Source of the DNA: Clostridia bacterium
GTDB taxonomy: Bacteria > Bacillota > Clostridia > Christensenellales > Aristaeellaceae
Direction of reading: 5' to 3'
Assembly: GCA_900769075.1 (NCBI GenBank)
Contig: CAAGFE010000032.1
Coordinates: forward strand, 1 to 42,137
DNA: 42,137 bases
The position numbers and the translations under genes are program-made. The notes beneath the pieces were generated by a model. The model searched no databases. It saw only the letters and a list, made by a program, of their open reading frames with translations, and had not been told where the DNA came from. Below are positions 32,023 through 39,393 of the stretch, one piece after another. Every line of letters begins with the position of its first letter. Position 1 is the stretch's first letter.

Positions 32023-33121
32023 AGGCCCTCCACAGGGACGCCAGCCGCGTCCTTTCGTCCTCGCCCACCGGGGTGAGCGCACATGTGTAAATCGCACGCA
32101 GCTCCTCTGTCGTCAGCGGCTGCGGATGATTGCTGAGACGCTCCACATTCACCGAAGCCGCCAGTTCATCCAGCAGTTCGGCATCCGGCAAAGCTTCGGG
32201 GAGCATCTGCGCCGAGGCCAGCATGCCCCGCAGCAGATCGGGCACTTCCGCAGGGCCGGCGCCCAGGATGCGGGCCAGCTCCGTCAGCACGGGCGCCTCC
32301 CCCATGCGCTGCCACAGGAACGGAAGGGTCAGCATGCAGGCATGCCCGTGGGCCGGGCCAATGCGCTTGGTGATCTGGTAGCTCATGGCATGGGCGGCGG
32401 TGGTGCGGCTGATGCGGATGGCGCAGCCGGATTCATAGGCGGCGGTCAGCAGGGCGTCCGCGGCTTCGGCCTGGCCTGCCAGATATGCGCTGAAATGCTG
32501 CACCACGCCCCGAATCGCCCGCTCCGCATGCATGCGGCTCTCCGCTGTGGCATGCACTGCCCAGAAAGACTCGATCCCCTGGCAGAGCGCGTCCATCGCG
32601 CAGGCCTTCTTGTGGTACAGGGGCAGCGTGTCCAGCAAACTGCCGTCCAGCAGGACGGCTTCGGGCAGCAGCGCCGGATGATCCAGCGAGAGCTTCTGAT
32701 TCTCCACATACACCACCGCAATGGGCGTGGTCTCCGCGCCGGTCCCCGCTGTGCCGGGAATCGCAATGTGTGGCAGAACCCCATCCTTCGGCAGACGGCT
32801 GGCCTTCACGGCCTCCATGTCCGGCGCGAGCAGCAGCGCCTTCACGGCCTTGGCGGTATCCATCGCCGAGCCCCCGCCGATGGAGATCAGCCCGTCGCAG
32901 CCCAATCTGCGGTACATGTCCACCCCGCCCGCGCCATCCGCCAGGTCGGGATTGGCATGATAGCCGGAAAAGCAGGGCAGGGCCAAGCCCGTCCGGGCGG
33001 CAAAGTCCGCCTGCATCCGGGCGCTGCACACCAGCAGGGGACGGCGCATATGCACCTGCTCCATCAAACGGGTCAGATTGGCGGCATTCAGGCTCCCCCG
33101 ACCGCTCACGACATGCTGCAT
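31994..33121 (-). CDS. Iron-containing alcohol dehydrogenase family (phosphonoacetaldehyde-reductase-like)
   Basis: This is a 375-residue group III NAD(P)-dependent dehydrogenase, starting at the ATG at 33121 (GGGAG 8 bases upstream). The nucleotide site GGGSAMDTAKAVK and the motif IPGTAGTGAETTPIAVVY are clear. Metal ligands follow from MDALCQGIESFW and the histidines of SYQITKRIGPAHGHACML. The stretch LSLDHPALLPEAVLLDGSLL, then DTLPLYHKKACAMDALCQG, resembles phosphonoacetaldehyde reductases more than butanol dehydrogenases, but no phosphonate biosynthesis gene is near, so the substrate is open. It is the first gene of a minus-strand operon with its own promoter. Confidence 0.85.
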   Translation of the reverse strand: MQHVVSGRGSLNAANLTRLMEQVHMRRPLLVCSARMQADFAARTGLALPCFSGYHANPDLADGAGGVDMYRRLGCDGLISIGGGSAMDTAKAVKALLLAPDMEAVKASRLPKDGVLPHIAIPGTAGTGAETTPIAVVYVENQKLSLDHPALLPEAVLLDGSLLDTLPLYHKKACAMDALCQGIESFWAVHATAESRMHAERAIRGVVQHFSAYLAGQAEAADALLTAAYESGCAIRISRTTAAHAMSYQITKRIGPAHGHACMLTLPFLWQRMGEAPVLTELARILGAGPAEVPDLLRGMLASAQMLPEALPDAELLDELAASVNVERLSNHPQPLTTEELRAIYTCALTPVGEDERTRLASLWRAYAGEADRRG

Positions 33122-33153
33122 TCTCCGCGCTCCCTTCGGCAAAGATCATCCCT

Positions 33154-33182
33154 ATTGTACCCCATTCGCCCGATTCTGTCAA
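33154..33182 (-). promoter_or_regulatory. Promoter of the dehydrogenase-radC-rsmG operon
   Basis: Minus strand: perfect -35 TTGACA (33182-33177), 17-base spacer, -10 TACAAT (33159-33154). The -35 box begins inside the T-rich tail of the serA terminator. Confidence 0.9.
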
Positions 33183-33210
33183 AGCAAAAAGCAGGGGTCA
33201 AAGCCCCTGC
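33181..33210 (-). terminator. serC-serA terminator
   Basis: Minus strand: perfect 7-base arms GCAGGGG and CCCCTGC (33210-33204 and 33197-33191), 6-base loop, then TTTTTGCTTT. It lies 15 bases after the serA stop codon. Confidence 0.92.
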
Positions 33211-33225
33211 AAAAGCTGCATTCCC

Positions 33226-34395
33226 TTATGCAAACGTCCGCACCCGGCGTACGCCCGGCAATGCGCGGATTTTAACCAGCGCATCCTCGCTGGGGAGATC
33301 CGCCATATCCATCACGGTGACCGCCATGTCCTTGCGGGACTTGTTGGTCAGATCGGTGATGTTGATGCCCTCGGCGGACACGCAGGCAGTGATGGCCGCG
33401 ATGGAATTGGGAATATTCTCGTGGATGACCAGCACCCGCGCGCCCTCGGGACGGCCCAGCGCGACCTCCGGCAGGTTGACGCTGTTGTGGATGGAGCCGA
33501 ACTCCAGATAATCCCGCAGCTGGGCCGCCGCCATGGACGCGCAGTTCTCCTCGCTCTCCGGGGTGGACGCGCCCAGGTGGGGAATGGCGATGACCTTCTC
33601 CACCCCCAGCAGATCGGCGGAGGGGAAATCCACCACATAGCCGCCCAGCTGACCGCTTTCCAGGGCTGAGAGCACATCGGCGTTGACCGCCAGTTCATTG
33701 CGGGAGAAGTTCAGCAGCACCGCGCCGGGCTTCATCTTCGCCAGCATATCGGCGTTGATCATGCCGCGGTTCTTGTCGTTCAGCGGGACGTGGATGGTCA
33801 CATAATCCGCCTGGGCGTAGACCTCTGCGTCGTTCTTGGCATGGATGACCTTGCTGGACAGGGCCCAGGCGCCTTCCACGCTGATATAGGGGTCGCAGCC
33901 GACCACTCGCATGCCCAGGCCCTCACTGGCCGCGTTGGCCACCAGGCGACCGATGGCCCCCAGGCCGATCACGCCCAGGGTCTTGCCGCGAAGCTCCGGG
34001 CCAACGAATTGCCCCTTGCCCTTCTCGACCAGCTTGGCCACCGCATCGCCCTCGGCTTTCAGGCCCTGGGCCCAGTTCACGCCGCCGATGACATTGCGGC
34101 TGCCCAGCAGCAGTCCGCACAGCACCAGCTCCGCCACGGCGTTGGCATTCGCACCGGGGGTATTGAACACGCAGATGCCCTTTTCGGAGCACCTGTCGAT
34201 GGGGATGTTGTTCACCCCGGCGCCGGCGCGGGCAATCGCCAGCAGGTTGTCACCCAACGCCATATCATGCATGGCGGCGCTGCGGACGAGAATGCCGTCG
34301 GGCACAGGTTCTTCCTTGGCAACGGTATAATCGTCGGCGGACAGCTGGGTATAGATGATGTCCGAAATTGCATTGAGCGTCTGAATCTTGTACAT
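33226..34395 (-). CDS. serA: D-3-phosphoglycerate dehydrogenase
   Basis: This enzyme oxidises 3-phosphoglycerate to 3-phosphohydroxypyruvate, the first step of serine biosynthesis. It has 389 residues from the ATG at 34395 (CAGGAGGG upstream). The NAD site is GVIGLGAIGRLVANAA, followed by ADYVTIHVPLNDKNRGMINA, the Arg-Glu region FSRNELAVNADVLSALESG and the catalytic His in PHLGASTPESEENC. The C-terminal ACT domain (VLVIHENIPNSIAAITACVS onward) binds amino acids in the family, so feedback by serine is possible. It follows serC after 36 bases, on the same transcript. Confidence 0.97.
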   Translation of the reverse strand: MYKIQTLNAISDIIYTQLSADDYTVAKEEPVPDGILVRSAAMHDMALGDNLLAIARAGAGVNNIPIDRCSEKGICVFNTPGANANAVAELVLCGLLLGSRNVIGGVNWAQGLKAEGDAVAKLVEKGKGQFVGPELRGKTLGVIGLGAIGRLVANAASEGLGMRVVGCDPYISVEGAWALSSKVIHAKNDAEVYAQADYVTIHVPLNDKNRGMINADMLAKMKPGAVLLNFSRNELAVNADVLSALESGQLGGYVVDFPSADLLGVEKVIAIPHLGASTPESEENCASMAAAQLRDYLEFGSIHNSVNLPEVALGRPEGARVLVIHENIPNSIAAITACVSAEGINITDLTNKSRKDMAVTVMDMADLPSEDALVKIRALPGVRRVRTFA

Positions 34396-34431
34396 GGGAA
34401 GGCCCTCCTGTCGGTTCAATTGGGGATCGCC

Positions 34432-35511
34432 TTACGCCTGCGCGGCTTCGAATTGCTTCATGAAGGCAACCAGCTTCCGCACGCCTTCCACGGGCATGGC
34501 ATTGTAGATGCTGGCGCGCATGCCGCCGACGCTGCGGTGGCCCTTCAGGTTCACCAGCCCCTCCGCTGCGGCAGCCTTGACGAACGCAGCGTCCTTCTCC
34601 GCATCGCCGGTGACGAAGGTCACATTCATCAGGCTGCGGTACGCCTTCTGCGCGGTGGGCTTGAATAGCTTCGATTCATCCAGGAAGTCGTAGAGCATGG
34701 CGGCCTTTTCCTGATTGACCTTGTGGATGGCTTCCACGCCGCCGATGGACAGCAGCCACTCGAAGGTCAACCCAGCCAGGTAGATGCCCCAGGTGTTGGG
34801 GGTGTTGTACATGCTGCCCTTTTCGGACTGAACGGTCCAGTTCATCAGCTTGGGACAGAGCGGGTTGGCCTTGCCCAGCAGATCCTTCCGGACAATCATG
34901 ACACACAATCCGCTGGGGCCGATGTTTTTCTGGGCGCCGGCGTAGATCACGCCGTACCTGGTCACGTCCATGGGCTCGGACAGGATCATGGAGGACGCGT
35001 CTGCCACGAGGGGGGCCTGCACATCCGGCAGCTCGATATAGCGGGTGCCGTAAATGGTGTTGTTCTGGCAGATGTGAACATAATCCGCGTCATCGGAGAA
35101 GGCTGCCTTTTTCATGTCCGGGACGTAGGTGTAGGTGTCCTCCCGGGAAGAGGCAGCAATGTTGACCGTGCCGTAGCGCTTGGCTTCCTCCGCGGCCAGA
35201 TGGGCAAAATTGCCCGAATCCACATAATCGGCCTTACCGGTGACCATCAGGTTGAGCGGGATGGCGGAGAACTGCTCCGTCGCGCCGCCCTGGAGGAAGA
35301 GCACATCGTAGGTGTCGGGGATGTTCATGAGCGTGCGGAGATCCGCGACGGTCTTGTCGTAGATGTCGGTGTACATCTTGGAGCGATGGGACATCTCCAT
35401 CACAGACATGCCGGTGGTGCCGTAGCACATCAGGTCCTTCTGCGCCTTTTCCAGCACAGGCTGAGCCAGCATCGCGGGGCCGGGAGAGAAATTAAACACG
35501 CGATCCATCAT
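34432..35511 (-). CDS. serC: Phosphoserine aminotransferase
   Basis: This PLP enzyme makes phosphoserine from phosphohydroxypyruvate and glutamate, the second step of serine biosynthesis (and acts in pyridoxal phosphate synthesis in some species). It has 359 residues: FNFSPGPAMLAQPVLEKAQ, YGTTGMSVMEMSHRSKMY, LFLQGGATEQFSAIPLNL, the PLP Lys in YAGAQKNIGPSGLCVMIV, and KGHRSVGGMRASIYNAMP at the end. Two ATG codons in tandem (35511 and 35508) share one AGGAGG site. It forms an operon with serA. No serB is nearby. Confidence 0.98.
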   Translation of the reverse strand: MMDRVFNFSPGPAMLAQPVLEKAQKDLMCYGTTGMSVMEMSHRSKMYTDIYDKTVADLRTLMNIPDTYDVLFLQGGATEQFSAIPLNLMVTGKADYVDSGNFAHLAAEEAKRYGTVNIAASSREDTYTYVPDMKKAAFSDDADYVHICQNNTIYGTRYIELPDVQAPLVADASSMILSEPMDVTRYGVIYAGAQKNIGPSGLCVMIVRKDLLGKANPLCPKLMNWTVQSEKGSMYNTPNTWGIYLAGLTFEWLLSIGGVEAIHKVNQEKAAMLYDFLDESKLFKPTAQKAYRSLMNVTFVTGDAEKDAAFVKAAAAEGLVNLKGHRSVGGMRASIYNAMPVEGVRKLVAFMKQFEAAQA

Positions 35512-35598
35512 GGGTTCCTCCTTTATCGCTTGATCACTTTACCGTATTGATGTGGGACGTTTTTTGCCCGGTGGACAACATCCGTACCGTGCTTCTAT

Positions 35599-35627
35599 AG
35601 TATGCGCCATCCTGGCGAAAATTGCAA
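35599..35627 (-). promoter_or_regulatory. Candidate promoter of serC-serA
   Basis: Minus strand: -35 TTGCAA (35627-35622), 17-base spacer, -10 CATACT (35604-35599). An alternative -10 (TACTAT) lies 2 bases further with a 19-base spacer. The leader is about 85 bases. Confidence 0.5.
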
Positions 35628-35664
35628 GCAAAATACACAGGAAGAACATTGTGATTTTCATCGG

Positions 35665-35693
35665 AAAAACCCCGCCTGCAAACGCAGACGGGG
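35665..35693 (-). terminator. Terminator of the zinc-ribbon gene
   Basis: Minus strand: 10-base arms (35693-35684 and 35679-35670, CCCCGTCTGC with GCAGGCGGGG, one G-T pair), 4-base loop, then TTTTT. It lies 45 bases after the stop codon. Confidence 0.9.
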
Positions 35694-35738
35694 CTGATTC
35701 AGCTGTGCTGTTTCTGGCCTTGTCAGCCAGCGCAGTGC

Positions 35739-36032
35739 TTAGTAGCGGGCGCGCTGAGCGGCAAAGCAATCGCGGCAGTAGACGGGACGGTCACCGCGGG
35801 GCATGAAGGGCACCTGGGTGGGCTGGCCGCACTCGGCGCAGGTCACGTCGTACATCTGGCGGGGAGCAGAAGCGGTGCTGCCGCCATTCTGAGCGCGACG
35901 TGCAGCGCGGCAGGCAGTGCAACGGGAGGGCTTGTTCTGGAAGCCCTTCTCGGCGAAGAAAGCCTGCTCGGAAGCAGAGAACACGAATTCGTTGCCGCAG
36001 TCACGGCAAACAAGGGTTTCATCCTGGTACAT
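35739..36032 (-). CDS. Double zinc-ribbon protein
   Basis: This is a 97-residue protein with two zinc-ribbon modules: CRDCG and CTACRAARR (residues 9-13 and 38-46), then CAECG and CRDCFAAQR (near 70 and 86). The intervening text, with FVFSASEQAFFAEKGFQNKP and VPFMPRGDRPVYCRDCFA, is a very common Firmicutes pattern (the 'probable zinc-ribbon domain' family). The function is unknown; nucleic-acid binding is a guess from the fold. GAGGAGG lies 8 bases before the ATG. It is transcribed alone from an extended -10 promoter. Confidence 0.9.
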   Translation of the reverse strand: MYQDETLVCRDCGNEFVFSASEQAFFAEKGFQNKPSRCTACRAARRAQNGGSTASAPRQMYDVTCAECGQPTQVPFMPRGDRPVYCRDCFAAQRARY

Positions 36033-36380
36033 GGGGAAAACCTCCTCTTTCTATGTCACCCATACCTATGCATTTAGTTCAACTGCTTCCATAGGGTCAA
36101 GTGACACCAGAGGGAGGAATGAACCTTGGCTACCTTGGTTGGGCTGCATCCTGAATTATACCACGGCTTGGGGAAAAAGTACAGTAGTTTTGCAAATTTT
36201 TTCTTTCTCACCTCGCGCCCCAGGCGGGAAGGCGCTTGGATAATGCCCCCGATTATAATGTCTTTGTGGAAATCTTTCTGAAAAGAATTCTTCTAGTTAA
36301 TAATAGTTCTTTTGATTTGTGTTTTCCTTTCGATCTTTGGGGTAATATTATATGGAAAAACAAATGCAGGAGGGTTTGCG
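36033..36380. other. Divergent AT-rich intergenic region, zinc-ribbon gene / HTH regulator
   Basis: This 348-base region is clearly more AT-rich than its neighbours. On the minus strand it has the zinc-ribbon promoter (extended -10 at 36163-36155). Toward the plus-strand regulator there are a TATAAT box at 36254-36259 with no matching -35, a perfect 10-base palindrome AAGAATTCTT at 36283-36292, and flanking AAAAGAA/TTCTTTT arms (36281-36287 and 36307-36313). The palindrome is a candidate site for the adjacent HTH protein. Confidence 0.5.
36155..36163 (-). promoter_or_regulatory. Extended -10 promoter of the zinc-ribbon gene
   Basis: Minus strand: TG-G-TATAAT with a perfect -10 (36160-36155); the -35 region (TGTACT) is poor. 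The leader is about 115 bases. Confidence 0.65.
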
Positions 36381-36701
36381 ATGATCGATTACAAGGACTT
36401 TGGCGCCCGAATTCGTTCGCTTCGCCGCAAGAGGGGCCTGACGCAGGAAGAATTGGCAGAACGCATCGGCATTTGCGCCTCCTTTATGGGCCATATTGAG
36501 CGCGGCAGCCGTGTTGCCAGCCTGGAAACCCTGGTGGCCCTGTGCAACGAGCTAAGGGCTTCCCCTCAGGAGCTGCTCTCAGCGAGCCTGATCGGCGAGA
36601 TTGATGCGCATCTGCCCCCCCACCTTTCCCGGGAGGATCGCACCCGCCTGAGTGCTTTCCTTCGCATGGCCAATGAGGCCATGAACAGCTGGGACGAGTA
36701 A
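36381..36701 (+). CDS. Small Xre/Cro-type HTH regulator
   Basis: This is a 106-residue single-domain transcription regulator. The ATG at 36381 has CAGGAGGG upstream; a longer frame to 36312 has no such site. The HTH is IRSLRRKRGLTQEELAERIG, with the recognition helix ICASFMGHIERGSRVASLET, followed by LVALCNELRASPQELLS. The C-terminal 40 residues (REDRTRLSAFLRMANEAM) may form a dimerisation helix. Its target is unknown; autoregulation through the palindrome at 36283-36292 is possible. Confidence 0.9.
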   Translation: MIDYKDFGARIRSLRRKRGLTQEELAERIGICASFMGHIERGSRVASLETLVALCNELRASPQELLSASLIGEIDAHLPPHLSREDRTRLSAFLRMANEAMNSWDE

Positions 36702-36739
36702 GAAATGTGATCGTTTTCTGACACTTTTGCGCAATGTTA

Positions 36740-36768
36740 TTGCCATTTTTCGCTGAATGTCGTATCAT
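36740..36768 (+). promoter_or_regulatory. Promoter of the 80-residue protein
   Basis: -35 TTGCCA (36740-36745), 17-base spacer, -10 TATCAT (36763-36768). The leader is about 38 bases. Confidence 0.75.
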
Positions 36769-36812
36769 CGATGCAAACCAGCCTTTCCGGCTGCAGGAAA
36801 GTGAGGATCCCT

Positions 36813-37055
36813 ATGGATATTCAGAAAATGATCAACGACGCCATCGAAAAGCTCAAGAGCGATGACAAGCTGCTGGAGAACTTCAAGGCCAATCCGACCA
36901 AAGTGCTGGAAAAGCTGGTGGGCATCGACCTGCCGGATGACAAGATCGACGCGGTCGTCAAGGGCATTATGGCCAAGCTGAACATGGATCAGCTGGCGGA
37001 CAAGGCGAGCGACCTCATGGGGGCGCTGGGCGGTCTGTTCGGCAAGAAGGGCTGA
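36813..37055 (+). CDS. Small helical protein, 80 residues, function unknown
   Basis: The ATG at 36813 (GTGAGGA upstream) begins MDIQKMINDAIEKLKSDDKL. The protein is highly charged and helical, with FKANPTKVLEKLVGIDLPDD in the middle and an amphipathic Gly-rich end, DLMGALGGLFGKKG. The middle part recalls the leader-peptide pattern of NHLP/Nif11-type RiPP precursors (residues of the type P..vLekl.GI.LPdd.i), but no modification enzyme or transporter is near, and similar free-standing small proteins occur in clostridia. It has its own promoter and a very strong terminator, so it is probably well expressed on its own. Confidence 0.7.
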   Translation: MDIQKMINDAIEKLKSDDKLLENFKANPTKVLEKLVGIDLPDDKIDAVVKGIMAKLNMDQLADKASDLMGALGGLFGKKG

Positions 37056-37086
37056 GATTCTCCCCGCTTTCACTTCAAACAAGTTA

Positions 37087-37115
37087 GGAGCTGCTGCAGG
37101 GTACGCAGCGGCTCC
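37087..37115. repeat. Inverted-repeat element, copy 1
   Basis: Arms GGAGCTGCTGC and GCAGCGGCTCC with a 7-base loop. The same 29-base sequence recurs at 37167-37195, so it is also a direct repeat. The two copies bracket the terminator at 37114-37156. Confidence 0.85.
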
Positions 37116-37156
37116 CTCAAAGCATCGACAAAGTCGATGCTTTGAGGGCTTTTTTG
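37114..37156 (+). terminator. Strong terminator after the 80-residue protein
   Basis: A perfect 16-base stem (37114-37129 with 37133-37148) has a 3-base loop and is followed by CTTTTTT. It overlaps copy 1 of the flanking inverted repeat by two bases. Confidence 0.93.
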
Positions 37157-37165
37157 ATGGTCTGT

Positions 37166-37196
37166 GGGAGCTGCTGCAGGGTACGCAGCGGCTCCC
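37166..37196. repeat. Inverted-repeat element, copy 2
   Basis: This is the same inverted repeat as copy 1, extended by one G-C pair (GGGAGC...GCTCCC). It ends 10 bases before the stop codon of the minus-strand GH43 gene, so it may act as its 3' end structure, although no T-tract follows on that strand. Confidence 0.85.
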
Positions 37197-37206
37197 TTCT
37201 ATTTGT

Positions 37207-38166
37207 TTACCGAAGATCCGGCACGTCGCTCCAGTTGTGGGCCTTCATGCGGTCATATTCCCCCTCGGTGATGGGGAGAATCGTGCCGTGCTTGAATCCA
37301 TAAGGGAAGGAGAAGGCCGCATCGCTGCGGACGAAATCGCCGCTCTTCATGCTCGGCGCCACGAAGGGCACATAGCCCTGGCCCGCGCCCTTCACCCCGT
37401 AATAATCAATGAACAGGCACCAGCGGCCATCGTCCAGCCGGACGGCGGTGGGCGCTTCGTACAGGCCCTCCTGGACGGCCTTCTTCATGGCCTCATCGAA
37501 CTTCTCCACCCGCGTCCAGGGCCCGGTAACATGGTCGCTGACCAGCTCGATCATCGTGCTGGGGTTCTTCTCCGACTTGACGAACAGGTAATACTTGCCG
37601 TCCTCCTCGTACATCGCGGAGTCGATGCAGCCGCTGTCCTCCTTGCGGTAGAGCAGCTCCGGCTTGGTATAGTGGACGAAATCCTTCGTGCGGGCGTAAT
37701 AGATCGCCATGGGGCCGTAGCCATTGTCGGCATGGCAGTAGCTCCAGTGGAGGACATAATCCTGCTGCTCGGGGTCGAAGATGATATCCGGCGCCCAGAT
37801 GCAGCCGCAGCCTTCATCCCCGAGGGTGATCATCTCCTGCTCGGACCAGTGCACCAGATCATCCGACCACCAGTGGGCCAGATCCTTGGAGCCATGGAGA
37901 TTGATTTGGCGCCAGGAGTGTTTGTACTTTCCGCGCATGCCATAGGCCAGGCTCAGGTCGGTGGCGAAAATGTGGAAGCGGCCCGTCGCCCGGTCGCGGC
38001 AGATGGTCATATCACGCACGCCGTGGTCGCCGTAATACGCCCAAAGGATGGGCTGCCCATCGTTGAGCGCCTCCCAGTGGAAGCCGTCCCGGCTGACGGC
38101 GAAATACACCTGCTCGCCGTCGGGGCTGGTTTTCTCGCGGAAGTGGACGAAAAGGTAGTTCTGCAT
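37207..38166 (-). CDS. Glycoside hydrolase family 43-like protein
   Basis: This 319-residue protein has no signal peptide, so it is predicted cytoplasmic. The five-bladed propeller repeats are visible (FAVSRDGFHW, HGSKDLAHWWSDDLVHW, YYARTKDFVHY). Likely catalytic acids are the Asp in HGVRDMTICRDRATGRFHIF, the Asp in SGCIDSAMYEEDGKYYLF and the Glu in GLYEAPTAVRLDDGRWCLF, the normal GH43 order. Members cleave arabinan, xylan-type or galactan side chains; the specificity cannot be read here. AAAGGAGG lies 8 bases before the ATG. An inverted repeat with a T-rich tail lies just upstream (38183-38221). Confidence 0.85.
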   Translation of the reverse strand: MQNYLFVHFREKTSPDGEQVYFAVSRDGFHWEALNDGQPILWAYYGDHGVRDMTICRDRATGRFHIFATDLSLAYGMRGKYKHSWRQINLHGSKDLAHWWSDDLVHWSEQEMITLGDEGCGCIWAPDIIFDPEQQDYVLHWSYCHADNGYGPMAIYYARTKDFVHYTKPELLYRKEDSGCIDSAMYEEDGKYYLFVKSEKNPSTMIELVSDHVTGPWTRVEKFDEAMKKAVQEGLYEAPTAVRLDDGRWCLFIDYYGVKGAGQGYVPFVAPSMKSGDFVRSDAAFSFPYGFKHGTILPITEGEYDRMKAHNWSDVPDLR

Positions 38167-38182
38167 GGGGGATCCTCCTTTG

Positions 38183-38221
38183 CAAATAAAGGGCTTCCGC
38201 AGTCATCGCTCCGGAAGCCCT
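38183..38221 (-). terminator. Hairpin with T-rich tail between hpf and the GH43 gene
   Basis: Minus strand: perfect 10-base arms AGGGCTTCCG and CGGAAGCCCT (38221-38212 and 38199-38190), 12-base loop, tail TTTATTT. It ends 17 bases before the GH43 start codon. It is either the hpf terminator, at a distance of about 220 bases from the hpf stop, or a terminator in the GH43 leader. No convincing GH43 promoter is seen between it and hpf. Confidence 0.72.
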
Positions 38222-38444
38222 GTGCGTCGATTCCTCGACTTGATTTATTCCATGCGGATATTCAGTTTTCCTTCCAATCTGTTCGATTTTGTTTCTTCCC
38301 TACGCAGGCAGACGGCTTTCATCCTCGGGTCAGGCATATCAATCCGCCCCGATCAGCCCTTGGGACAGCCTGGCAGCATCCGGGAAGGCGGCGGAAAGAC
38401 ATTTCCCTGACGATCTCTCCCCCGCCCCCCTGCGCCAGCCGTCG

Positions 38445-38993
38445 TTATGCTTCAGGCTCCAGCAGACCCAGTCCGCCGTCCTTGCGCTGGTAGAGGATGT
38501 TGGTTCTTTCAGTATCCACGTTGACGAATGCAAAGAAGCTATGACCCAGAAGCTCCATCTGAACTGCCGCGTCCTCCACGGACATGGGGCGCACAGGGAA
38601 GGTCTTCCGACGGACGATCTGGGGCGCATCGGCCTCAGGTAAGGCTTCGTCCTCGATGTATTCGGCCTCCGGTGCGGCAAATGCGTCCTCCTTCAGCCGC
38701 TTGCCCAGCTTGGTCTTGTGACGGTGAATCTGGCGCTCGATTTTCGCCAATGCCTGATCAATGGCCAGGAACAGGTTTTCCGGCTCAGAGGCCTCAGCGC
38801 GCAGGAAAACGTTATTGCCCATCGGTACGGTGATTTCAACGACACGGAGATCGCGTTTGGGCTCCTTGCTCAGGCGAATCTGCATTTCGGTATCGGGCAG
38901 GAGGTAACGCCCCATTTTCTCGGTCTTTCTCTCGATGCGGCGGGTAACGTTGGGGGATACCGTCATATTCTTTGCATAAATCGTCAACTTCAT
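38445..38993 (-). CDS. hpf: Ribosome hibernation promoting factor, long form
   Basis: Long HPF joins 70S ribosomes into inactive 100S dimers in stationary phase or stress. It has 182 residues from the ATG at 38993 (AAAGGAG upstream). The N-terminal S30AE domain (MKLTIYAKNMTVSPNVTRRI to DQALAKIERQIHRHKTKLGK) is followed by a linker (residues about 105-130) and the C-terminal dimerisation domain: IVRRKTFPVRPMSVEDAAVQ, MELLGHSFFAFVNVDTERTN and ILYQRKDGGLGLLEP. This two-domain form is the rule in Bacillota. Confidence 0.97.
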   Translation of the reverse strand: MKLTIYAKNMTVSPNVTRRIERKTEKMGRYLLPDTEMQIRLSKEPKRDLRVVEITVPMGNNVFLRAEASEPENLFLAIDQALAKIERQIHRHKTKLGKRLKEDAFAAPEAEYIEDEALPEADAPQIVRRKTFPVRPMSVEDAAVQMELLGHSFFAFVNVDTERTNILYQRKDGGLGLLEPEA

Positions 38994-39393
38994 AAAGGGT
39001 GCTCCTTTCGCAGATAAACTCTTCTTTGCGGAAGCACTCACAGGAAAGCATCTTGGAGCTTGCTATCAGAGCTTCCGCTCCTGATGATGCGCCACTGGCA
39101 TCACGCCCTTTCTCTCTCCTCTGCGCATGTTCCGGGCCTTTAGCGCCCGTCTGTCCTGCGCCGGGACTTGGGAAGGTGTTTTCCCTTCGCGTTTTGCTTT
39201 CCTTTCCTCGTCCCTTTGTGATGATACATTTCGCCATCGGGGCGCGTTTCCCTGCTGCGAAATTTGATTTTTGAGAAGTATTTTTGCCTTTTTTGACAAA
39301 GTCGAACATTGTATTTTCGAAAATGATTTCGGCGTCCGGTTTTCCCGGCGAAGTCCCTTCCCTGTCCGGCATTGTTCGGCTCTGCATCCTGGC
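38994..39393. other. Gene-free region upstream of hpf
   Basis: About 400 bases carry no convincing gene: the open frames here have no family pattern and overlap hpf or the terminator. On the minus strand there is a TACAAT box (39313-39308) directly beside a perfect 12-base palindrome ATTTTCGAAAAT (39313-39324), with A/T-rich sequence after it. This could be a regulated hpf promoter with a leader of about 310 bases, but no good -35 box was found. Confidence 0.45.

Noticed and set aside
36813..37055. A complete RiPP biosynthetic cluster around the small leader-like protein
   Set aside because: No modification enzyme, protease or transporter lies nearby; the neighbours are an HTH regulator, a zinc-ribbon protein and a GH43 enzyme.
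37087..37196. CRISPR-like repeat spacing
   Set aside because: There are only two copies and each is itself a hairpin around a terminator. No array or cas gene is present.
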